Shown one piece after another: positions 1 through 5,150 of a stretch of 7,479 nt of DNA (position 1 is the stretch's first letter; every line of letters begins with the position of its first letter). The notes below the pieces were generated by a model that worked only from the letters and a program-made list of their open reading frames with translations, was not told where the DNA came from and did not search any database. The position numbers and the translations under genes were made by a program. The DNA comes from an uncultured Eubacteriales bacterium (lineage in GTDB: Bacteria; Bacillota; Clostridia; Peptostreptococcales; Anaerovoracaceae): NCBI GenBank assembly GCA_902803185.1, contig CADCOV010000238.1, positions 1-7,479 on the forward strand, read 5' to 3'.

Positions 1-416
1 CCGTAGACGGTTTCCAATTCGCCGTAGGTGGAACCTGCGATCGCGAAGATGAGGAACATGAACGGGATGAAGAGCTTGCTGTCTTTCATCTTGCTGTTCA
101 GGATCCGGTGGATCGCAGCGTTCAGAGCGCCGCTCTGCATGATGCTGTAGATCCAGAAGAAACCGAAGCTGATGAGGAAGCAGATGTTGGCTGCTGCCAC
201 GAAGCCTCTCGGGATCGCGACGAACATCGCGAACGGATTGACTGGGGTCTTCTCGATGTACTGGAAGCTGTTAGGATCGACGACGTTGTAGCCGGACGCT
301 TCGTCCAGGGTACGCTCATAGGCGCCTGCCGGAACGATGTAGGTCAGGATCATCGCAACGACGACGATGCAGAACAACAGGATCATAGTACTCGGGATCC
401 TTGACTTCTTAGCCAT
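1..416 (-). CDS. YfcC/DcuC-family transporter, N-terminal part (runs off left edge)
   Basis: This is a secondary transporter of the cytoplasmic membrane. The family (YfcC, related to the anaerobic C4-dicarboxylate carrier DcuC, Pfam C4dic_mal_tran-type superfamily) moves carboxylates or amino acids, usually by ion coupling or exchange; individual substrates are mostly unknown. About 138 residues are present of a usual 450-500. Visible: a short basic N-terminus (MAKKSR), a first membrane helix at residues about 10-30 ending in VPAGAYER, matching the family's VPAG(x)(Y/F)xR signature, a second hydrophobic stretch at about 72-93, and a third at about 115-128 leading into GSTYGELE, which corresponds to the family's G(T/S)TFGMxEE loop. 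The start ATG (416-414) follows AGGAAAGGAG at 431-422. It is divergent from the SDR gene and shares its regulatory region, so it probably imports the pathway substrate or exchanges it for the product (inference). Family call is firm; substrate is not. Confidence 0.85.
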   Translation of the reverse strand, partial: MAKKSRIPSTMILLFCIVVVAMILTYIVPAGAYERTLDEASGYNVVDPNSFQYIEKTPVNPFAMFVAIPRGFVAAANICFLISFGFFWIYSIMQSGALNAAIHRILNSKMKDSKLFIPFMFLIFAIAGSTYGELETVY

Positions 417-459
417 AATGACTCCTTTCCTGGGAGTGTCCTGTCTCCCACCTCTGCAT
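409..459 (-). CDS. Possible 16-residue leader peptide overlapping the transporter start
   Basis: On the minus strand an AGGAGG (470-465) lies 5 nt before an ATG (459-457). This opens a 16-codon frame, MQRWETGHSQERSHYG, that stops with TAA at 411-409, just inside the transporter gene, whose ATG (416-414) it contains in another frame. Such an overlap would allow translational coupling. Two short inverted repeats lie in the same leader: GTGTCC/GGACAC (461-466 with 477-482), which places the AGGAGG in or beside its loop, and TGGGAG/CTCCCA (431-436 with 445-450), which ends exactly where the transporter's own ribosome binding site begins. There is no run of one amino acid codon as in classical attenuators. 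It may be chance; nothing proves translation. Confidence 0.25.
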   Translation of the reverse strand: MQRWETGHSQERSHYG

Positions 460-515
460 TGTGTCCTCCTCTCAGCGGACACAAATCAGAAAATAATAAT
501 AATATCAACAACTCA

Positions 516-544
516 ATTTTATAACGATTACGATCATGATTCAA
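516..544 (-). promoter_or_regulatory. Predicted promoter of the transporter gene
   Basis: Read on the minus strand: -35 TTGAAT (544-539), 17-nt spacer, -10 TAAAAT (521-516), in AT-rich DNA. It predicts a start of transcription near 509 and a leader of about 93 nt. The spacer contains a repeated CGAT-type sequence (ACGAT, ACGAT, ATGAT on the plus strand), a possible regulator site. Pattern match only. Confidence 0.4.
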
Positions 545-576
545 CTTAAAAAAGGCACTGATTTGCTGAGATTAAC

Positions 577-589
577 CGATTGAGTTGCT
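577..589 (+). promoter_or_regulatory. Candidate operator copy 1 (CGATT-N3-TTGCT)
   Basis: CGATT (577-581), GAG, TTGCT (585-589). The same gapped sequence with the same spacing is found at 5033-5045 in the other divergent regulatory region. It lies between the predicted transporter promoter and the predicted SDR promoter, so a regulator bound here could act on either. Related TTGCTGA copies lie at 563-569 and 628-634. The assignment to the nearby AraC protein is inference. Confidence 0.3.
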
Positions 590-652
590 ATTTTTTTCAC
601 AACTTATTCAAAGTATGCAGTCGATATTTGCTGATTAGTTTGCCGCATGCCT

Positions 653-691
653 CCATTCTATTGCTTTTCCGGGGCGCCGCATTTAGAATGG
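653..691. promoter_or_regulatory. Perfect 8-bp inverted repeat framing the SDR promoter
   Basis: CCATTCTA (653-660) and TAGAATGG (684-691) are exact inverse complements separated by 23 bp. The right arm contains the predicted -10 box and the left arm abuts the predicted -35 box, which would suit a repressor or activator site. The left arm with its next three bases (CCATTCTATTG) recurs at 4981-4991, over the -10 box of the GRE promoter. Confidence 0.35.
661..689 (+). promoter_or_regulatory. Predicted SDR promoter
   Basis: -35 TTGCTT (661-666), 17-nt spacer, -10 TAGAAT (684-689), giving a predicted transcript start near 696 and a 43-nt leader before the ATG at 739. The -10 is one mismatch from consensus, while the -35 is weak (only TTG matches), as expected of a promoter that needs an activator. 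It argues against using the in-frame upstream start codons, which lie at or before the predicted transcript start. Confidence 0.4.
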
Positions 692-738
692 ACTTGAAAG
701 CAAGCGAGATCCCTTTGATCTGGAAGAAAGGAGCTATT

Positions 739-1506
739 ATGGATTTTACGAATAAAGTCGCCATCGTCACCGGTGCGGGCGGCGATATGGGCTGCGCCAT
801 CGTCAAGAAGTTCACCGATGGCGGCGCCAAAGCCGTTTTGATGGACATCCGCGAGGAGGCTGCTCAGAGGACCGTCGACAAGCTCGGTCTGAACGAGGAC
901 CAGGCCCTGATCGTCACCGTTGACGTCTCCGATGAGGACAGCGTCAAGGCCGGCATCGCGAAGGCGATGGAGAAGTTCGGCCGCATCGACTGCCTGGTCA
1001 ACCTGGCGGGCATCGAGGGTCCGAACAACAGCCGCACCGAGGAGTACGACTTCAAGATGGCGAAGAAGGTCTTCGAGATCAACGTCTACGGCACCTTCCT
1101 CATGATGCAGAACGTCCTGCCGATCATGCAGGCCCAGAAGAGCGGCGCGATCGTGAACTTCGGTTCCGTCTCCGGCATGTTCGGTTACGCCGGCGAGATC
1201 GCCTACGGCGCCAGCAAGGCGGCGGTCATCCACATGACCAAGAACGCGGCCAACGAGAACGGCGGCAACGGCGTCCGCGTCAACTCCATCTCTCCGGGCT
1301 GGGTCAACACCGAGATGTTCCGCAGGATCCTCGAGCAGTACAAGGAGACCTTCGAGAATCCGCTGGACAACGTCACCTTAGGGCCTATGGGCCGTCCGGG
1401 CGAGCCGATGGAGATGGCCAACGTGGTCTGCTTCCTCTGCTCCGACGAAGCCTCCTATGTGAACGGCTCCAACTTCCTGGTGGACGGCGGCATGACCTTA
1501 GGCTGA
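739..1506 (+). CDS. Short-chain dehydrogenase/reductase (SDR), NAD-type
   Basis: A classical SDR of 255 residues, the usual length, that interconverts an alcohol and a ketone or aldehyde with a nicotinamide cofactor in the cytoplasm. The Rossmann glycine motif TGAGGDMG is at residues 11-18. An acidic residue at the end of the second strand (D36, in LMDIR) favours NAD(H) over NADP(H). The NxAG motif is N88-L-A-G91, and the catalytic triad is S143, Y156 and K160 (YGASK), with N115 completing the tetrad. PGWVNTEM follows the active site and the C-terminus is the typical NGSNFLVDGGMT. The start is ATG 739, preceded by AAAGGAG (727-733) at 5-nt spacing; the open frame continues upstream to 580, but that part lies largely before the predicted promoter. 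The gene is single, divergent from the transporter and convergent with the GRE operon. The substrate cannot be read from the sequence; FabG-like and sugar or polyol dehydrogenases look similar. It probably acts before or after the GRE step (inference). Confidence 0.9.
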   Translation: MDFTNKVAIVTGAGGDMGCAIVKKFTDGGAKAVLMDIREEAAQRTVDKLGLNEDQALIVTVDVSDEDSVKAGIAKAMEKFGRIDCLVNLAGIEGPNNSRTEEYDFKMAKKVFEINVYGTFLMMQNVLPIMQAQKSGAIVNFGSVSGMFGYAGEIAYGASKAAVIHMTKNAANENGGNGVRVNSISPGWVNTEMFRRILEQYKETFENPLDNVTLGPMGRPGEPMEMANVVCFLCSDEASYVNGSNFLVDGGMTLG

Positions 1507-1532
1507 TCGCCCCGCTTCCCAACAAAGACAAC

Positions 1533-1569
1533 AGCACCCGGTGCCTCGCGGCACCGGGTGCTTTCTTTT
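1533..1569 (+). terminator. Rho-independent terminator after the SDR gene
   Basis: A perfect 13-bp stem (1533-1545 with 1550-1562) around a TCGC loop is followed by a T-rich tract to 1569. It lies between two convergent genes. On the minus strand the hairpin is followed by only a modest T-rich stretch, so it may also stop the GRE operon, less efficiently. Confidence 0.9.
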
Positions 1570-1576
1570 GGTTCGA

Positions 1577-2515
1577 TCATTTGACTTTGCCGAGGATCTC
1601 CACCTCCATGCCGCACTCCTCTTCGAAGTACCGGCGGATCTCCTCCACCCGCTCGTCGGCCGGCGGCTCGAAGGTCTCCTGGCTGCCGCCGATGTTGCGG
1701 CTCTTGGAGACGCCTAAGTTGTGGTACGGCAGCAGGGTGACCCGCCGGATCCCGTGGGCTTTGTAGAAGGCCCCGGTGGCCAGGATGATGTCCTGCCCGT
1801 CGTTCAGGCCCTTGACCAGCGGCATCCGCATCCGGATCTTCTCACGGAGCGCTTCGTCCGCGGCCAGCCGCCCGAGGTTCTCCAGGATCAGGGCGTTGCT
1901 CCTGCCGGTGCACTGCCTGTGCACCTCGTCGTCGATGCCCTTCATGTCGTAGAGGATGTCGGAGACGTTCTCCTTCGCGGCCAGGCGGGCCAGGGTGTCC
2001 CCGTCCCCATAGCCGGAGGTGTCCAGGCAGACCCGGATGCCCTCCTTTGCCGCCAGATCGATGAGCGCCTCCGCGAACGCTGGCTGGGTCAGCATCTCGC
2101 CGCCGCTGATGGTCATGCCGCCGCCGGACTGGTCGTAGAACTCCTTGTCCTGGGCGACGGTGCGCATGACCTCCTCCGGGGTCTTCCGCTTCGCCACGGT
2201 GGTCAGCGCCTGGGCGTAGCAGAACTCCGTGCACTTCATGCAGCGGTCGCACTTCTCCCTGTCGATGGCGATCTTCTGCTCCTCATCCACATAGATCGCG
2301 TTCTGCGGGCAGTGGGTCAGGCAGTAGCCGCAGTGGATGCAGCTGTTCGGCATCTGGATCAGCTCCTGCTCGTAGGAGATCAGCTCCGGATTGTGGCACC
2401 AGCGGCACCGGAGGGGACAGCCCTTCAGGAACACCGTCGTGCGGATGCCCGGGCCGTCCTCCGTGGAATATTTCTGGATGCCGCCCACGAGGGCGGTGAG
2501 TGCCTGTTCTGCCAT
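1577..2515 (-). CDS. Glycyl radical enzyme activating enzyme (radical SAM)
   Basis: This 312-residue enzyme uses reduced iron-sulfur clusters and S-adenosylmethionine to make a 5'-deoxyadenosyl radical that abstracts hydrogen from the glycyl-radical glycine of its partner GRE. The radical-SAM motif CxxxCxxC is C33, C37, C40 (in GCPLRCRWCHNPE), following the family signature STEDGPGIRTTVFLKG at 17-32. A ferredoxin-like insert holds two CxxCxxCxxxC sets, C59/62/65/69 and C89/92/95/99, so three [4Fe-4S] clusters are expected. This is the type found with most non-pyruvate-formate-lyase GREs; the pyruvate formate-lyase activase lacks the insert. SGGE (137-140) is the SAM-contacting motif, and DTSGYG and YDMKGID follow as expected. 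The ATG at 2515 lies 3 nt after the GRE stop, with AAGGAAG (2530-2524) as ribosome binding site inside the GRE end, so the two are translationally coupled. The partner is surely the GRE immediately upstream. Confidence 0.95.
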   Translation of the reverse strand: MAEQALTALVGGIQKYSTEDGPGIRTTVFLKGCPLRCRWCHNPELISYEQELIQMPNSCIHCGYCLTHCPQNAIYVDEEQKIAIDREKCDRCMKCTEFCYAQALTTVAKRKTPEEVMRTVAQDKEFYDQSGGGMTISGGEMLTQPAFAEALIDLAAKEGIRVCLDTSGYGDGDTLARLAAKENVSDILYDMKGIDDEVHRQCTGRSNALILENLGRLAADEALREKIRMRMPLVKGLNDGQDIILATGAFYKAHGIRRVTLLPYHNLGVSKSRNIGGSQETFEPPADERVEEIRRYFEEECGMEVEILGKVK

Positions 2516-2518
2516 CTC

Positions 2519-4894
2519 TTACGCTTCCTTGAAGTGAGTGGTACGGTAGATGATCGTATCCTGGGCGCTCTTGTCCAGCTGGGTGAAGTAGGCCATGTAG
2601 CCCGCCACGCGGACCATCAGGCCCTTGTGGTTCTCCGGATGGATCTGGGCGTCCTTCAGCGTCTCGTCGTCGACGACGTTGATCTGGATGTGCTCGCCGT
2701 TGTGCTTGAAGTAGGTGCGGATGACCGCTTCGATGCTCTGGAGGCCCTTCTCGCCCTCGACGCCCTTCGGGTCGAAGCGGAGGTTGAACAGAGCGCCGTC
2801 ATGGAAGGCGGTCTGCCCCATGGCCGCCACGGACTTGACCGTCGCGGTCGGGCCGCTGACGTCGCGGCCCATCATCGGGGAGGCGTTGTCGCAGAACGGT
2901 TCGCCCGCCTTGCGGCCGTCCGGGGTAGCGCCGGTGACCAGGCCGTGGGAGACGTTCACCGTCTGGGAGTGGACGTTGAAGGAGTACTTTCCGCCTCTGG
3001 CGTCCGGCCACTCCTGGACGTTCTCCGCGATGAAGTGCATCATCTCGCGATAGATGCCGTCCACGTATTCGTTATCGTTGCCGAATTTCGGCGGTTTGTT
3101 CAGCAGCAGCTGGCGGATGCGCTCCTTGCCCTCGAAGTTGCTGTCGACGGCCTCGATCAGCTCCTCCATGGTGAGGTCTTTATCCTGGAAGACGCAGACG
3201 TCGATGGCGGCGATGGAGTCGGCCAGGTTGGCCGCGCCGGTGATGTAGAGGCCCGCGGTGCTGTACTTGGCGCCGCCGTGCTGGACGGAGCGGCCGCTCT
3301 CGACGCAGCCTCTGGTGAGCATGCTGGCGAAGATCACAGGGTATCTGGTCATATGCATGCTCTGCATGACGTTGTAGCCGTCGCAGATCATTCTGTAGTG
3401 GTGGAGGATCTGCTTCTTCAGCGCGTCCTTGACTTCCTCGATGTTCTTGAAGTCAAGCGGATCGCCGGTCTGCAGGCCCATGAGCTTGCCGGTGTCCGGA
3501 TCCACGCCGTTGTGGAGGACGAACTCGATCATCTTGCCCATGTTGACGTAGCCGGCGTCCGGGGAACCGTCAGTGGCGCCGCCGCCGGGGCCCGGCTGGA
3601 TGCAGCCGACGATGGCCCAGTCTCTGGCCTCCTCCATGGTGCAGCCCTTGCCCAGGGCCATCTCCATGGCCGCGTAGTCGTTGAAGAAGCCCGGGTTGGC
3701 CTGGCCGTCCTGGATCATCAGACAGCCGAGGCGGATCAGATCCTCCGGCGTCTTCTCCCAGACGCGGACCGCCATGACCGGCTGGGTGGTCTTGAGCTCG
3801 TTGGCCGCCTCGAGGCAGACGTAGGACAGCTCGTTGGTGGCGTCCCTGCCGTCCGGGGTCTGGCCGCCGACCATCAGGATCTCCCACATCGGATAGCCGG
3901 CGAAGGAGGTGGCGTACCAGTGGTCTCTGACCTCAAAGACCTCGCAGGCCTTCAGGTAGAAGCACTGGAGCATCTCCATGGCCTCATCCTCGGTGATGTT
4001 CTTCTCGTCGATGACGTCCTTCTTGTAGTATGGGTACATGTACTGGTCAAAGCGCCCGAAGCCGTTGGCCGTGGTGCAGACCTCGATGTGGAAATACACG
4101 TGGGCGAACCAGACGCTCTGCAGGGCCTGCATGAAGGTCTGCGGTGGGTTCTCCGGGACCACGCGGCAGTTCTCCGCGATGGTCAGGAGCTCCTTCTTCC
4201 TCTTCTTGTCGGTGCAGGCAGCGGCCTGGCGCTCCGCCTCCTCCGCCATGCGGTGGGCGTAGGTGATGAGGCCCTGGCACTGGATGATGCAGGCCTGCCA
4301 GAAGTTGATCTTCTCCTCGTCCAGCTGGCACTTCGGCATCATGGCGTCGATGTTGGCCTGGCAGCGCTCCATGTAGCCCTTGAGGCCGATGGTCAGCAGG
4401 GTCTCATGGTCGCAGGTGGTCTCGCCGGAGACGCCGTTGGTGAGGCCGACGGTGATGATGTCATCGTTCATGCACTCCACGGTGTGCTTTGGCAGGGCCG
4501 GCCTGGCGATGTCCTGCATGGCCTTGCCTTCCCAGTAAGGGAGGTACTTGAGGATCAGTTCCTTGTCCTCCGGCGTGATGTCGTACGGATCCTTGGTGCG
4601 GACCGAGAACTCATCCAGCTCCTTCAGATAGAACTGGGTGCTGGACTGGAATTCCGGGTGCAGGTTGGCGCCCCGGTAACGGTTCGTCGCGGTGCCGACG
4701 ATGAGCTCGTCCTCCATGATCAAAGTGGTCATGCGCTCCATGATGTAGTTCACGACCTTGGCCCGGAAGAGTGGGACCGCGTCGCCCGCGAATTTCTGAT
4801 AGGCTTCGGTGGCCAGCACCAGGCGCTCCGCCGTGATGGACGGTCTGGTGTCCAGCATCTTCTCCCTCATCCTGATGGTTCTTTCTGTCAGCAT
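2519..4894 (-). CDS. Glycyl radical enzyme of unassigned substrate (glycerol dehydratase-like fold)
   Basis: A 791-residue GRE with the PFL-like domain and C-terminal glycyl radical domain, the length of HypD or B12-independent glycerol dehydratase (GD). The glycyl radical is G765 in RVAGYMAYF (762-770). The thiyl-radical cysteine is C431 in GCIQPG. Conserved scaffold motifs include GRFDQYMYPYY (280-290), GGQTPDGRDATNELS (343-357) and VTGATPDGRKAGEPFCDNASP. By my alignment with GD from memory, D446, Y334 and R784 match pocket residues D447, Y339 and R782, but H164, H281, S282 and E435 are replaced by E158, T275, A276 and Q433. The CxE motif common to GRE dehydratases is thus CIQ. The start is ATG 4894, preceded by CGAAGGAGG; the frame extends to an ATG at 5011, but a promoter inside that extension predicts transcription from near 4976. 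No microcompartment-targeting N-terminal extension is visible. Class is certain; reaction (elimination, C-C or C-N cleavage, other) is unknown. Confidence 0.95.
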   Translation of the reverse strand: MLTERTIRMREKMLDTRPSITAERLVLATEAYQKFAGDAVPLFRAKVVNYIMERMTTLIMEDELIVGTATNRYRGANLHPEFQSSTQFYLKELDEFSVRTKDPYDITPEDKELILKYLPYWEGKAMQDIARPALPKHTVECMNDDIITVGLTNGVSGETTCDHETLLTIGLKGYMERCQANIDAMMPKCQLDEEKINFWQACIIQCQGLITYAHRMAEEAERQAAACTDKKRKKELLTIAENCRVVPENPPQTFMQALQSVWFAHVYFHIEVCTTANGFGRFDQYMYPYYKKDVIDEKNITEDEAMEMLQCFYLKACEVFEVRDHWYATSFAGYPMWEILMVGGQTPDGRDATNELSYVCLEAANELKTTQPVMAVRVWEKTPEDLIRLGCLMIQDGQANPGFFNDYAAMEMALGKGCTMEEARDWAIVGCIQPGPGGGATDGSPDAGYVNMGKMIEFVLHNGVDPDTGKLMGLQTGDPLDFKNIEEVKDALKKQILHHYRMICDGYNVMQSMHMTRYPVIFASMLTRGCVESGRSVQHGGAKYSTAGLYITGAANLADSIAAIDVCVFQDKDLTMEELIEAVDSNFEGKERIRQLLLNKPPKFGNDNEYVDGIYREMMHFIAENVQEWPDARGGKYSFNVHSQTVNVSHGLVTGATPDGRKAGEPFCDNASPMMGRDVSGPTATVKSVAAMGQTAFHDGALFNLRFDPKGVEGEKGLQSIEAVIRTYFKHNGEHIQINVVDDETLKDAQIHPENHKGLMVRVAGYMAYFTQLDKSAQDTIIYRTTHFKEA

Positions 4895-4976
4895 GCTTGC
4901 CTCCTTCGTTATGTCGATATGCAGCCTGCGGATGCCCGGAGGACCGCCGGCCGCCTGATCGCGATACTCCTTCGTA
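4895..4976 (-). promoter_or_regulatory. 5' leader of the GRE operon with strong ribosome binding site
   Basis: A predicted untranslated leader of about 82 nt. It begins at or within an inverted repeat GATAC/GTATC (4963-4967 with 4974-4978) whose loop contains AAGGAG, and ends with CGAAGGAGG about 5 nt before the ATG at 4894. The middle is very GC-rich. No start codon lies between the predicted transcript start and 4894. I recognise no known riboswitch. Confidence 0.45.
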
Positions 4977-4982
4977 TCATCC

Positions 4983-5011
4983 ATTCTATTGGGATTGGAA
5001 AACCGTTTCAA
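4983..5011 (-). promoter_or_regulatory. Predicted promoter of the GRE operon
   Basis: Minus strand: -35 TTGAAA (5011-5006, one mismatch to consensus), exactly 17 nt, -10 TAGAAT (4988-4983, one mismatch). This is the best promoter match in the window and sets the transcript start near 4976, which settles the GRE start codon at 4894 rather than 4984 or 5011. The -10 carries the same TAGAATGG as the SDR promoter. Confidence 0.65.
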
Positions 5012-5032
5012 TAATATGGTTGCTGTAAAAAA

Positions 5033-5045
5033 CGATTATCTTGCT
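5033..5045 (+). promoter_or_regulatory. Candidate operator copy 2 (CGATT-N3-TTGCT)
   Basis: CGATT (5033-5037), ATC, TTGCT (5041-5045), matching 577-589. It sits about 22 bp upstream of the GRE -35 box and just upstream of the regulator's promoter, a typical position for an AraC-type activator that also controls its own gene. The flanking AACGATTA (5031-5038) also recurs at 523-530 in the transporter promoter spacer. Pattern-based; binding is inference. Confidence 0.3.
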
Positions 5046-5053
5046 GACCCACC

Positions 5054-5082
5054 TTTCCTATCGGTGCCGAGTGTGCTATGAT
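5054..5082 (+). promoter_or_regulatory. Predicted promoter of the AraC-type regulator
   Basis: An extended -10, TGC-TATGAT (5074-5082), with a poor -35 (TTTCCT, 5054-5059) 17 nt upstream. Transcription would begin near 5089, leaving a leader of about 60 nt before the TTG start at 5151 but only about 14 nt before the ATG at 5103. Confidence 0.45.
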
Positions 5083-5135
5083 ATAAGGGGTGATTTTTCG
5101 CAATGCCGCGAAAAAGCGCTGCCCCTGTTTCGGGA

Positions 5136-5142
5136 AAGGAGG
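5136..5142 (+). promoter_or_regulatory. Ribosome binding site that decides a TTG start for the regulator
   Basis: AAGGAGG at 5136-5142 lies 8 nt before TTG 5151, the first of three consecutive TTG codons. The alternative ATG at 5103 has only a weaker AAGGGGTGA upstream, next to the predicted transcript start. The protein from TTG 5151 begins MLLEKLTYPDD, like the usual start of cupin-AraC proteins. Confidence 0.6.
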
Positions 5143-5150
5143 AAACAGCT

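Noticed and set aside
580..738. N-terminal extension of the SDR to an upstream ATG
   Set aside because: It lies mostly before the predicted promoter, does not resemble SDR sequence, and the ATG at 739 has a strong ribosome binding site and a normal SDR start.
1721..5014. Very long plus-strand open frame (1097 codons) antisense to the GRE and activase genes
   Set aside because: It is the mirror of GC-rich codon use on the minus strand: low-complexity, rich in Leu, Val, Asp, His and Ala, with no recognisable domain, while the opposite strand has unmistakable conserved motifs.
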